From: Berkiella sp964594635
GTDB lineage: Bacteria; Pseudomonadota; Gammaproteobacteria; Berkiellales; Berkiellaceae
DNA length: 64,000 nt
Assembly: GCA_964594635.1 (NCBI GenBank)
Contig: CAZQMV010000002.1
Coordinates: 295,171-359,170 of the forward strand
Direction: 5' to 3'
Shown: positions 36,395-45,050 of the stretch, in pieces
Numbering within the stretch: position 1 is the stretch's first letter
Layout of the letters: each line of letters opens with the position of its first letter
Position numbers and translations under genes: made by a program
The notes under the pieces: generated by a model
The model's database searches: none
What the model saw: the letters and a program-made list of their open reading frames with translations, nothing else
What the model was told of the DNA's origin: nothing

Positions 36395-37958
36395 AGTCTG
36401 GCAGCGTTTACAAATCAAAGCAAAACAAATGCAAAAGCAAAGAATGACGGATTTATTTGAAAAAAATCCGCAGCACGCTAGCCAATATGCTCTCAGTGTT
36501 GGCGATATTTATCTGGATTATTCAAAAAACTTCATTGACCAAGAGCTGATGAATGATTTACTTGCTTTAGCAGAATCAGTTGACTTAAAAAGTGCAATCA
36601 ACCGTTTACTCACTGGTATGAATGTGAATACCACAGAACAAAGACCTGCCTTGCATACCGCACTGCGCAGACCGTTAAACAAACCCTTGAAAGTAAATGA
36701 TCAGGATGTAATGCAAAATATTGGTGCACAGCTTGAAAAAATGAGTACCATGGTCGATAAGTTGCACACCAAAAAATGGCTGGGTGCCAAAGGCCTTCCC
36801 ATCACAGATGTTGTCAATATTGGTATTGGAGGTTCTGATCTTGGCCCATTGATGGCAGTTGAAGCATTAAAACATTATCAACAAACCGACTTAAACCTGC
36901 ATTTTATCTCCAATATTGATCCGGTCGTGATTTCAGATTTATTGAAAAAGCTAAATCCTGCGACCACGCTCTTTATTATTTCCTCAAAATCTTTTTCAAC
37001 GCCAGAAACGCTGACCAATGCTAAGGTAGCCAAAGCGTGGTTAACCAAAAATTTAGATCAAGATATTTCAGCGCATTTGCTCGCCGTTACAGCGTCACCC
37101 ACCAAAGCAAGTGAATTTGGAGTAACGAAAGAGAATATTTTAACGTTTGAACCTTGGGTAGGTGGTCGCTATTCTATTTGGTCAACCATTGGTTTACCGC
37201 TGGCCTTAAGTATTGGTATGACGCACTTTAAAGAATTCTTAAATGGTGCGAATGTGATGGATGAGCATTTTGCAAGTGCTCCTCTTGATAACAATATGCC
37301 GGTGATTTTGGCGTTAATGGGCATTTGGTATAGTAATTTTTGGAACGCTTCAACCATTGCCGTTCTGCCTTATGTTAACACCTTGCAATACTTACCTGAT
37401 TATCTGCAGCAACTGGATATGGAAAGCAATGGTAAGCAAGTGAATAATCATAAAGAGAATGTCAGCTATACCACAGGTCCTATTGTGTGGGGACAAGTCG
37501 GCACGAATGGCCAGCATGCTTTTTATCAATTGTTACATCAAGGCACGCATTTTATTCCGGTCGATTTTATCTTAGCCGCAAACAGCAATAGTGATTTGGC
37601 CGATCAACACCAGCAACTGATAGCAAACTGCTTAGCGCAGGCACAGGCTTTAATGCAAGGTACCGAAGGAAAGTCCGCACATGAACATATGCCAGGAAAT
37701 AAACCGAGTAATATGTTGCTGCTGAAAAAAATGACGCCCTTCACGCTTGGTCAAGTGTTGGCACTTTATGAACATAAGGTATTTGTGCAAGGAACTATTT
37801 GGGAAATTAACTGCTTTGATCAGCCGGGCGTTGAATTAGGTAAGAAGCTTGCTGATCGTTTGTATCAGAGCATCAGAACGCATGAAACCGATGAGCAAAG
37901 TGATCTTTCAACACGCGCATTAATTCAAAAATGTGATGAGATGAAGGCATCGAACTAA
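36387..37958 (+). CDS. pgi: Glucose-6-phosphate isomerase
   Basis: A 523-residue glycolytic enzyme. VNIGIGGSDLGPLM, SKSFSTPETLTNA, VGGRYSIWSTIGL and the C-terminal active-site region QLDMESNGKQVN, GTNGQHAFYQLLHQGT. Slightly shorter than the E. coli enzyme (549) but complete. The start overlaps folK. Confidence 0.97.
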   Translation: MNEVWQRLQIKAKQMQKQRMTDLFEKNPQHASQYALSVGDIYLDYSKNFIDQELMNDLLALAESVDLKSAINRLLTGMNVNTTEQRPALHTALRRPLNKPLKVNDQDVMQNIGAQLEKMSTMVDKLHTKKWLGAKGLPITDVVNIGIGGSDLGPLMAVEALKHYQQTDLNLHFISNIDPVVISDLLKKLNPATTLFIISSKSFSTPETLTNAKVAKAWLTKNLDQDISAHLLAVTASPTKASEFGVTKENILTFEPWVGGRYSIWSTIGLPLALSIGMTHFKEFLNGANVMDEHFASAPLDNNMPVILALMGIWYSNFWNASTIAVLPYVNTLQYLPDYLQQLDMESNGKQVNNHKENVSYTTGPIVWGQVGTNGQHAFYQLLHQGTHFIPVDFILAANSNSDLADQHQQLIANCLAQAQALMQGTEGKSAHEHMPGNKPSNMLLLKKMTPFTLGQVLALYEHKVFVQGTIWEINCFDQPGVELGKKLADRLYQSIRTHETDEQSDLSTRALIQKCDEMKASN

Positions 37959-37985
37959 AGAAAAGTATGCAACTGTGAAGAGTAA

Positions 37986-38007
37986 GAAAGGTGCCGAAGC
38001 ACCTTTC
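37986..38007 (-). terminator. Stem-loop terminator between pgi and peptide gene
   Basis: A 9-bp stem GAAAGGTGC/GCACCTTTC. On the minus strand the loop is the stable TTCG and a T-rich TTACTCTT follows, so it most likely ends the double-glycine peptide transcript; it may also stop pgi. Confidence 0.65.
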
Positions 38008-38020
38008 CCTCGATAACAGA

Positions 38021-38299
38021 TTAAGCGTAAGGCTTAACCACGTTATCAGAAAGCAATTTACCTAAGAAGTAACCAGCAGCAGCACCAACGATGCCACCAA
38101 TACCCCCTAAGCCATATTTGCCAACTTCTACACCTGATAGAGTGAATGCACTTAGGTTACTTGAAACAGTGTAACCTTGGAATGCGCCCAAAGCACCGGT
38201 GAGCCACTTGATACCGTCTTGAACTATTGAATCTACGGATGAAGCATCAGCAGCACCAGCAGAGATAACATTGACTTCTTGTGAAGATAATTCACGCAT
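38021..38299 (-). CDS. Double-glycine leader (microcin/class II bacteriocin-like) peptide precursor
   Basis: A 92-residue peptide. The N-terminus MRELSSQEVNVISAG has the leader pattern of microcins and class II bacteriocins (MREL.x.E.N.IS.G), with cleavage expected after AG at residue 15. The core is small, hydrophobic and Gly-rich, with GLGGIGGIVGAAAGYFLGK giving GxxxG-type helix packing. GAGGT precedes the ATG, and it has its own promoter and terminator. No C39-peptidase exporter or immunity gene is adjacent. It shares its leader with the peptide at 45817-46035. Confidence 0.7.
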   Translation of the reverse strand: MRELSSQEVNVISAGAADASSVDSIVQDGIKWLTGALGAFQGYTVSSNLSAFTLSGVEVGKYGLGGIGGIVGAAAGYFLGKLLSDNVVKPYA

Positions 38300-38340
38300 G
38301 ATTTAGACCTCGCAATGCGTTTTAATATATGAAAATATGC

Positions 38341-38359
38341 GTACACGATCATTGTGCAC
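38341..38359. promoter_or_regulatory. Imperfect palindrome at the peptide-gene transcription start
   Basis: GTACACGATCATTGTGCAC reads nearly the same on both strands (mismatches at two symmetric pairs). It lies just downstream of the minus-strand promoter at 38367-38395, where a repressor could block transcription. The regulator is unknown. Confidence 0.4.
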
Positions 38360-38366
38360 GTAAAGC

Positions 38367-38395
38367 AATTTACCGAGGTTTTTGAATTGCGTCAA
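38367..38395 (-). promoter_or_regulatory. Promoter of double-glycine peptide gene
   Basis: On the minus strand TTGACG (38395-38390), a 17-base spacer and TAAATT (38372-38367). The transcript would have a leader of about 60 bases before the ATG at 38299. Confidence 0.6.
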
Positions 38396-38448
38396 AAAAA
38401 TACGAGTTATGCACAGAGTTAGTAACACACTCTTAAAAAGGATGAGCG

Positions 38449-40332
38449 ATGATATTTCCACTTGCTGGCAAGCAAAAGAGCTATGAAACCCTTTATCTTC
38501 AATCAATTACAGAGCCAGAGACTTTTTGGGCCGAGCAAGCAGAATGTTTTATAACTTGGTATCAAAAATGGCAGCATGTTGATGAGAGTGATTTTTCACA
38601 AGGCACCATTGCATGGTTCAGAGGGGCAAAATTAAACGCAAGTGAGAACTGCATTGATCGTCACCTTGCAAGACAAGCAGCTAAAATTGCAATTTTTTGG
38701 GAGGGAGATAACTTGCATCGTCGTCAGGCGATTAGCTATCAACGATTGCATGAGCGTGTTTGTCGTTTTGCGACAGTACTCAAAAATGAAGGTATCCAAA
38801 AAGGCGATAGAGTTTGTTTGTATTTGCCGATGATTCCGGATGCCGTGATAGCGATGTTAGCTTGCGCAAGAATAGGAGCGGTGCATTGTGTGGTGTTTGC
38901 CGGTTTTTCTGCAAATGCTTTAGCAGACAGGATCCGTGATGCCGGTTGCAAAATGGTGATTACCGCTGATGAAGGCATTCGATCCGGTAAAGTGTTTGCA
39001 TTGAAAACAAGTGTCGATGAGGCATTAACACAAGCACCCGTTAAAAAAGTGATCGTGATTAAAAATAGTGGTGGTCAAGTTCCCATGCGCGCAAAGCGAG
39101 ATAGCTGGTACCACGAGATATCTTTTAATATGGCCAACACTTTTAAACCAGAGGTGATGGATGCAGAAGATCCTTTATTTATTTTATACACCTCTGGCTC
39201 TACGGGGACTCCTAAAGGCATTTTGCATACGACGGGTGGTTATTTACTTTATAGTGCTATGACTTTTCATTATGTTTTTAATCATCAACCCACCGATATT
39301 TTTTGGTGTACTGCAGATGTAGGTTGGATCACAGGTCACAGCTATGGTGTCTATGGCCCTTTAGCGAATGGTGCCAGCATTGTATTGTATGAAGGCGTTC
39401 CAACAGCACCTGATCCGTCATTGGTTTGGAAAATCGTTGATCATTATCAAGTGAGTATTTTTTATACGGCTCCTACGGCTATTCGTAGTTTGATGGCATA
39501 TGGAGATGAACCTTTGCAAGCATCTAGTCGTGACAGTTTGCGATTACTGGGATCGGTCGGTGAGCCGATTAATCCAGAGGCTTGGCGTTGGTACTTTGAT
39601 AACATTGGCAAAGGTCGCTGCGAGATCATTGACACATGGTGGCAAACGGAAACGGGTGGGATCATGATTGCGCCCTTTCCAGGTGAAAATCGTCAAAAAC
39701 CAGGATCAGCGGCAATGCCTTTTTTGGGTATTGTGCCCGCGATTTTAAACGAAGCAAAAGACCCTGTTAAAAAAACAGAGACAGGTTTTTTATTGATCCA
39801 AAAAAGTTGGCCAGGTCAAGCGCGTGGTATTTATGGTAATCCACAACGTTTTTTTAATGGATATTTTAGCGCTTTTCCAGGATATTATTTTACAGGCGAC
39901 GGTGCTTATCAAGATACTGACGGTGACTATTGGTTAACCGGACGCGTCGATGATGTGATTAATGTCTCTGGGCATCGTTTAGGCACGGCTGAAATAGAAA
40001 GCGCCTTAGTCTTACATCCGCTTGTAGCAGAAGCGGCAGTGATTGGTGCGCCCCATGTGATAAAAGGAGAAGGGATCTATGCTTTTGTGACGCTCATCGA
40101 AGGTGAGCAAATGACACCGTTGTTAGAAACTGCGCTAAAAACACAAATTGCCAAAGAGATAGGTAAGTTTGCCATACCGGAAGAAATCCGCTTTGCGCCT
40201 AAACTACCTAAAACGCGTTCTGGGAAAATTATGCGGCGCATATTGCGATGTTTGGTAACAGGTGAGCTTGATAAAATGGGTGATGTTTCTACCTTGGCTG
40301 ATCCAGAAGTGTTATCGTTACTGCTTAAATGA
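38449..40332 (+). CDS. acs: Acetyl-CoA synthetase (AMP-forming), Acs-like
   Basis: A 627-residue acyl-CoA synthetase activating acetate, or possibly propionate. N-terminal ACAS domain (ETFWAEQAECFITWYQKW), the AMP loop YTSGSTGTPKGILHT, WITGHSYGVYGPLANGA, and DTWWQTETGG with the acetate-pocket Trp. The C-terminal TRSGKIMRRILR carries the lysine that is acetylated for regulation. AAGGATGAG lies upstream. It is first of a run with the thiolase and reductase genes, so it can feed acetyl-CoA into polyhydroxybutyrate precursors. Confidence 0.9.
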   Translation: MIFPLAGKQKSYETLYLQSITEPETFWAEQAECFITWYQKWQHVDESDFSQGTIAWFRGAKLNASENCIDRHLARQAAKIAIFWEGDNLHRRQAISYQRLHERVCRFATVLKNEGIQKGDRVCLYLPMIPDAVIAMLACARIGAVHCVVFAGFSANALADRIRDAGCKMVITADEGIRSGKVFALKTSVDEALTQAPVKKVIVIKNSGGQVPMRAKRDSWYHEISFNMANTFKPEVMDAEDPLFILYTSGSTGTPKGILHTTGGYLLYSAMTFHYVFNHQPTDIFWCTADVGWITGHSYGVYGPLANGASIVLYEGVPTAPDPSLVWKIVDHYQVSIFYTAPTAIRSLMAYGDEPLQASSRDSLRLLGSVGEPINPEAWRWYFDNIGKGRCEIIDTWWQTETGGIMIAPFPGENRQKPGSAAMPFLGIVPAILNEAKDPVKKTETGFLLIQKSWPGQARGIYGNPQRFFNGYFSAFPGYYFTGDGAYQDTDGDYWLTGRVDDVINVSGHRLGTAEIESALVLHPLVAEAAVIGAPHVIKGEGIYAFVTLIEGEQMTPLLETALKTQIAKEIGKFAIPEEIRFAPKLPKTRSGKIMRRILRCLVTGELDKMGDVSTLADPEVLSLLLK

Positions 40333-40379
40333 TTTTTTTTTGATAGGCTTAGCTTACTATTGATTAACAAGGAACGTTC

Positions 40380-41558
40380 ATGAAAGAAGTTTATATTGTT
40401 GGCGCAGCGAGAAGTCCGATTGGTAGTTTTGGTGGTTCTCTTTCTAAAATTCCTGCGAGCGCCATCGGTGCGCAAGTCATTACAGGGTTGTTAAAACAAC
40501 TTTCTCTCTCACCTGATAACATAGATGAGGTGATTTTAGGGCAAGTGCTAACTGCGGGGATGGGGCAAAATCCAGCAAGACAAGCTAGTATCGCAGCTAA
40601 AATCCCGGTGACTGTTCCTGCAATGACCATTAATAAAGTTTGTGGCTCTGGATTAAAGGCAGTGCAGTTAGCATACCAAGCAATTCTTTGTGAGGATGCC
40701 GACATTGTGGTGGCAGGCGGACAAGAAAATATGTCGTTAGCACCGCATTATTTGCCACAGTCTCGCCACGGTCAGCGAATGGGTGATTGGGCGCTCAAAG
40801 ACAGCATGGTGATTGACGGTTTATGGGATGCCTTTAATAACTACCATATGGGTCAAACGGCAGAAAACATTGTTTCAAAATTTGAGATCTCGCGTGAAGA
40901 CCAAGATGCTTTTGCATTGGCTTCGCAGCAAAAAGCAGAAAAGGCTTTAAAAGAAAATCGCTTTGCGAGTGAAATCATTCCTATTGATGTTAAAACCGGC
41001 AAAGAAGATACGCCGTTATTTGAAAAAGATGAATATCCAAGAAGCACTTCAATCGAAAAATTGTCGCAGTTACGTCCTGCATTTGATAAAGCAGGTTCCG
41101 TCACTGCTGGTAATGCGTCGGGCCTCAATGATGGGGCTGCCGTTATTATTTTGGCGAGCGCAGATGCTTGCAAACGTTATCAACTAAAACCCTTAGCAAA
41201 AATTGTGGCCGCTGCCGCTACCGGCGTCGATCCTGCGATCATGGGGACGGGCCCTATCTCTGCGAGCACCAAATGCCTTGAAAAGGCGAAGTGGTCTATA
41301 AATGATCTAGACTTAATTGAGGCCAACGAAGCTTTTGCAGCACAAGCATTGTGTGTGAATCGCGAACTCAAATGGGATACCAGCAAAGTCAATGTGAATG
41401 GGGGCGCGATTGCGCTAGGTCATCCTATTGGCGCTTCAGGTGCTCGTATTCTAGTGAGTTTGTTGCATGAGATGAAACGCCGTGATGTGCACAAAGGCTT
41501 AGCGACATTGTGCATTGGTGGTGGCCAAGGAATAGCAATTGCGATAGAGCGACTCTAA
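40380..41558 (+). CDS. phaA: Acetyl-CoA acetyltransferase (PhaA/AtoB thiolase)
   Basis: A 392-residue thiolase. The acylation cysteine is in NKVCGSGLKAVQLA (residue about 88), NEAFAAQALCV gives the His/Asn region, and CIGGGQGIAIAIE contains the second catalytic Cys; GGAIALGHPIGASGARILV is the C-terminal signature. It condenses two acetyl-CoA to acetoacetyl-CoA. It is followed by phaB after 11 bases. Confidence 0.95.
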   Translation: MKEVYIVGAARSPIGSFGGSLSKIPASAIGAQVITGLLKQLSLSPDNIDEVILGQVLTAGMGQNPARQASIAAKIPVTVPAMTINKVCGSGLKAVQLAYQAILCEDADIVVAGGQENMSLAPHYLPQSRHGQRMGDWALKDSMVIDGLWDAFNNYHMGQTAENIVSKFEISREDQDAFALASQQKAEKALKENRFASEIIPIDVKTGKEDTPLFEKDEYPRSTSIEKLSQLRPAFDKAGSVTAGNASGLNDGAAVIILASADACKRYQLKPLAKIVAAAATGVDPAIMGTGPISASTKCLEKAKWSINDLDLIEANEAFAAQALCVNRELKWDTSKVNVNGGAIALGHPIGASGARILVSLLHEMKRRDVHKGLATLCIGGGQGIAIAIERL

Positions 41559-41569
41559 GGGAGGCGATG

Positions 41570-42322
41570 ATGACAACACAACAGCTGACAGCACTTGTTA
41601 CAGGTGGAACGGGTGGTATTGGCACGGCTATTTGCCAACATCTCACCAAAGTGGGCATGCGAGTCGTTGCAGGATATAGCCACGGCGGTGATAGTTCCTA
41701 TGCCTTAACGTGGCAAAAAGAGCAAGCCAGTCTTGGATTTGAGATTGGAATTGTGTATGGGGATGTTTCTAATTTTGAATCATGCACCGCAATGGTTGAA
41801 GAGGTTACCTCTAAGTGCGGCGCAGTGGATGTCTTGGTAAACAATGCTGGCATTACAAAAGATATTACTTTCAAAAAAATGACGGTTGCAGATTGGCAAG
41901 CTGTGATGCGGATCGATCTGGATAGCGTATTTAACACCACACGCCAAGTAATTAATGGTATGATAGATCGAAATTTTGGCCGTATCATAAACATTTCATC
42001 TATCAATGGGCAAAAAGGACAATTCGGACAAACTAACTATTCGGCAGCAAAGGCTGGTATGCATGGTTTTACCAAAGCATTAGCACAAGAAGTGGCTGCA
42101 AAAGGAGTGACTGTTAATACGATCTCCCCAGGTTATGTTCTCACCGAAATGGTTAAAAAAGTGCCTGATGATGTTATGCAAAAGATTATTGCCCAGGTCC
42201 CAGTAGGCAGACTTGCCGAGCCCGATGAAATTGCCCGTGTTGTCATCTTTCTCGCGGCACAAGAAGCAGGTTATATTACTGGAGCCAACATAGCTGTAAA
42301 TGGTGGGCAGCATATGTACTAG
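41570..42322 (+). CDS. phaB: Acetoacetyl-CoA reductase PhaB
   Basis: A 250-residue short-chain dehydrogenase. TGGTGGIGTAI binds NADPH, NNAGITKD and YSAAKAGMHGFTKALAQE carry the catalytic Tyr and Lys. It reduces acetoacetyl-CoA to (R)-3-hydroxybutyryl-CoA. The ATG at 41570 is chosen because GGGAGG lies 5 bases upstream; the frame extends into the thiolase gene. Confidence 0.93.
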   Translation: MTTQQLTALVTGGTGGIGTAICQHLTKVGMRVVAGYSHGGDSSYALTWQKEQASLGFEIGIVYGDVSNFESCTAMVEEVTSKCGAVDVLVNNAGITKDITFKKMTVADWQAVMRIDLDSVFNTTRQVINGMIDRNFGRIINISSINGQKGQFGQTNYSAAKAGMHGFTKALAQEVAAKGVTVNTISPGYVLTEMVKKVPDDVMQKIIAQVPVGRLAEPDEIARVVIFLAAQEAGYITGANIAVNGGQHMY

Positions 42323-42345
42323 TTCTTAAACAAGGTGACGAATCA

Positions 42346-42846
42346 ATGAGCGAACCTCGCGTTATAAAAAAATACCCGAACCGTCGTTTGTACGATACAA
42401 CCATTAGCAGCTACATTACGTTGGAAGACGTTAAGCGCTTGGTAATAGAACAAGTTGCAATCAGGGTCATTGATGCAAGAACCCAAGACGACATTACGCA
42501 TAACACCTTGCTACAAATTATCATTGAGCAAGAAGAAAATGGGCCGCCGTTATTTACAACTCCCATTTTACAACAAATGATTCGTTTTTATGGTGGTTCG
42601 ATGCATCCCTTTTTTAGCCAAATGTTTGAGCAGGGAATGAAGTTGTTTACAGAGCAGCAAACACAACTCGGCCAAGAACAAGATCCGCTTAATCTCATGT
42701 CGCAAATGACATCGCAAAATATATCGCAATGGCAGCAGCTACAAAGTCAGTGGATGCATTCTTTTATGGTCAAAAAGAATCAAGAAAAGGACCAAGAGCA
42801 AGCAACCAATGAGATGGGAGCTGAAAGTCCACAGCCTGCCAATTAG
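42346..42846 (+). CDS. phaR: Polyhydroxyalkanoate synthesis regulator PhaR
   Basis: A 166-residue repressor. The DNA-binding PHB_acc_N domain is VIKKYPNRRLYDTTISSYITLEDVKRLV, followed by the accumulation-regulator domain (TTPILQQMIRFYGGSM). PhaR senses polymer and represses phasin genes. It lies 23 bases after phaB, just before the phasin gene. Confidence 0.95.
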   Translation: MSEPRVIKKYPNRRLYDTTISSYITLEDVKRLVIEQVAIRVIDARTQDDITHNTLLQIIIEQEENGPPLFTTPILQQMIRFYGGSMHPFFSQMFEQGMKLFTEQQTQLGQEQDPLNLMSQMTSQNISQWQQLQSQWMHSFMVKKNQEKDQEQATNEMGAESPQPAN

Positions 42847-42855
42847 AAATCTAAC

Positions 42856-42884
42856 TTGACTCCTCCTTTTGTGAGATCTATGCT
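42856..42884 (+). promoter_or_regulatory. Promoter of the phasin gene
   Basis: TTGACT (42856-42861), 17-base spacer, TATGCT (42879-42884), about 50 bases before the phasin ATG. The palindrome GCAGCTGC lies just downstream (about 42889-42897) and is a candidate PhaR site. Confidence 0.6.
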
Positions 42885-42932
42885 TGTAGCAGCTGCTGCA
42901 ATGCAAGGTGGATAATCAAAAGGAGCGAGCAA

Positions 42933-43229
42933 ATGGATAAAATGATGGCATTCAATAAACTGGCTACACAGCTAGGAAGTGAAATAGTACGCCAGCAGTT
43001 CAAGGCATTAAACGATCTCACTCAATCTTGTGCAGCAGAGCTTCATCAGTTGAGCATGGCTAAAAGTATTGATGATGTCATGGCAACGCATTCTCGCTTT
43101 CTGGGAAAATCATCACCCAGGATCATTGGGCACACTCAAGATACTTTAGATAGCATCATGGATGCGGCATCGCAATATCGAAAATTGCTTGAAAAAGCTT
43201 TTCAGCCTGAGCAGCAAGAAAAGAATTAG
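42933..43229 (+). CDS. Phasin family protein
   Basis: A 98-residue helical amphipathic protein with the phasin pattern (NKLATQLGSEIVRQQFKALNDLTQSCAAELHQL, then SIDDVMATHSRFLGK). It would coat polymer granules. AAAAGGAG precedes the ATG. Its last 4 bases overlap the convergent membrane-protein gene. Confidence 0.8.
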   Translation: MDKMMAFNKLATQLGSEIVRQQFKALNDLTQSCAAELHQLSMAKSIDDVMATHSRFLGKSSPRIIGHTQDTLDSIMDAASQYRKLLEKAFQPEQQEKN

Positions 43230-43528
43230 AGCCGGCGAAAGAGTGTATCTAGAACGTGAAAGAAACCTTCGCGCGACAGATGGGGATCGATGTTTCCAGA
43301 GAGTAGTAAAGCCAGCTGTAACCACCCTAGAATGCTTGCCAACAAGATAACAGGGATAGCCATACCCAACCCTATGAGAAGGTAACAGCAAAGCGTGCTA
43401 ATGGAGCCGAGAAAGACGACCAAGGCGACTTCTGGTTGAGCAACTGCGGCTATTAGGACTGCGTAACCTAACCCCAAGACAGTTAAGAAAATAAGTGCAA
43501 ATGCACTGTAAAATTTAGCGTTACCCAT
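43226..43528 (-). CDS. Small membrane protein, unknown
   Basis: A 100-residue protein with three hydrophobic segments (about 5-27, 34-55, 58-80) and a short charged tail ending DTLFRRL. I choose the ATG at 43528 (GAAGA upstream, MGNAKFYSAFALIF); the frame extends to 43597. No family recognised. It is convergent with the phasin gene. Confidence 0.55.
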   Translation of the reverse strand: MGNAKFYSAFALIFLTVLGLGYAVLIAAVAQPEVALVVFLGSISTLCCYLLIGLGMAIPVILLASILGWLQLALLLSGNIDPHLSREGFFHVLDTLFRRL

Positions 43529-43608
43529 TTTATTTTCTTCAATCTTTATAATCGGGTCAGTGTAACGTGCCAAGTGAGGGAATGTCAAGTTGATCAACTA
43601 ACACCTTC

Positions 43609-44313
43609 CTAGTCATGCCAAGTTGTAAAATCGTTTACAGCTTCACGATCAGTGCGATATTGATTAATAGGTTGCGACCAATCCGCGTACCCCAATGCCA
43701 TTCCACAAACGATATGATAATCATTGCTGATATTAAGATGTGCGCGAATGATGTCCGGGTACTCTGCTAAAGCAGCTTGAGGACAGGTTTCTAAACCAAA
43801 ATGACGAGCTGCCAACATCACATTCTGTAAAAACATCCCCATATCCATCCAGGAACCCTTACAGAGTTTGGCGTCGAGATAAAAAATGAGCGCAGCTGGC
43901 GCCTCAAAAAAGCCATAATTGCGATACCACTGCTGTTGACGTTTTTCCACGTCATCTTTGCTAATGTGCAAAGCACCATAAAGCGCTAAGCCACAGGCTT
44001 TGCGACGTCCTTTAAAAGGTTCATACCATTCGGTTGGATAATAGGGGTAATCTGGATTTTCAGGTGTTCCCACTTTTTTGGCTTGCAAAATATCAGCGGT
44101 TATTTTTTGGCGGTGTTTTGCTCCAACAACCGCCACTTGCCAAGGTTGCGTATTGACGCCCGATGGCGCAAACCGAGCCGCTTCTAAAATAGCCTCGATA
44201 AGCTCAGGGGGAATCGGCTTATTCAGAAAAGCTCGTACTGATTGACGTCCTCGAATGGCTTGAAGTGCGTCGAGTACCGAGCTTTCTAAAGAGTTAGCGT
44301 CCTTGTTTTTCAC
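43609..44313 (-). CDS. Nitroreductase family protein
   Basis: A 234-residue FMN-dependent oxidoreductase. RGRQSVRAFLNKPIPPELIEAILEAARFAPSGVNTQPW is the N-terminal signature and DMGMFLQNVMLAARHFGLETCPQAA the central helix region. The frame opens with a TTG at 44340; a GTG at 44313 with GGAAG just upstream is a likelier start. Either start overlaps dksA, so the two are coupled. Substrate unknown. Confidence 0.87.
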   Translation of the reverse strand: MKNKDANSLESSVLDALQAIRGRQSVRAFLNKPIPPELIEAILEAARFAPSGVNTQPWQVAVVGAKHRQKITADILQAKKVGTPENPDYPYYPTEWYEPFKGRRKACGLALYGALHISKDDVEKRQQQWYRNYGFFEAPAALIFYLDAKLCKGSWMDMGMFLQNVMLAARHFGLETCPQAALAEYPDIIRAHLNISNDYHIVCGMALGYADWSQPINQYRTDREAVNDFTTWHD

Positions 44314-44794
44314 GCACTTCCGCGAGTGTTTTGCAGTCAATACAAAGGGTTGCTGTTGGTCTGGCTTCTAACCGACGAATGCCGATTTCAATTCCACACT
44401 CTTCACAGTAACCATAATCGCCGCTATCAATCGCTTTGATAGACTCATCAATTTTATTGATCAGCTTATGTTCACGATCGCGGGCTCTTAAGCGCAATGC
44501 AAAGGTTTCTTCTAAGGTGGCTTGATCGCTGACATCCGCTGGGACTTCAGCAAGTTCTTTTAAATCATGAATGGTTTCATCGCCACCTTGCAAAAGAGCA
44601 GTCTTCCAAATGTTCAGTAGTTTTCGGAAATGTTCTTTTTGCGCTTTGCTCATATACTCTTCGCCCTTTTTAGGCTCATAGGGTTTGACCCCATAAGAGA
44701 GCAAAGTTTGAGTGGTGGTTGGGCCTTGGCTTCCTTGCGGTGTTTTCATAGTCGTTTTTTTCTTCGTTGTGCTGCTATTAGTGTCTTCTGACAT
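44294..44794 (-). CDS. dksA: RNA polymerase-binding transcription factor DksA
   Basis: A 166-residue regulator that works with ppGpp in the RNA polymerase secondary channel. The coiled coil has DVSDQATLEETFALRLRARDRE with the tip Asp and Ala residues, followed by the zinc finger CEECGIEIGIRRLEARPTATLCIDC. The N-terminal 45 residues are a Thr/Lys-rich disordered extension. The ATG at 44794 follows a strong AGGAGGAGG site; the longer frame to 44830 is rejected. Confidence 0.96.
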   Translation of the reverse strand: MSEDTNSSTTKKKTTMKTPQGSQGPTTTQTLLSYGVKPYEPKKGEEYMSKAQKEHFRKLLNIWKTALLQGGDETIHDLKELAEVPADVSDQATLEETFALRLRARDREHKLINKIDESIKAIDSGDYGYCEECGIEIGIRRLEARPTATLCIDCKTLAEVREKQGR

Positions 44795-45050
44795 GGGGTC
44801 CTCCTCCTGATACAAATTTCGTTCAGGCAAGGTTCAATCTATATCAATTCCTATTTGAACAGCAATCATAAAAAAAAGTTCCTAGAACGTTTCTAACGGT
44901 TTCTAATGAGTCAGATTTCTAGCGATTGTGTTTCCATACACTGAGCGAGCGAATATACACGCAAAAAAGGGCGTTGGCTACAGCTCTTCAACTTTTCAGC
45001 AAGTTTGCCGACTACTAGATTAAGGCAAAAAATATCGAAGGCTCAGAGCT

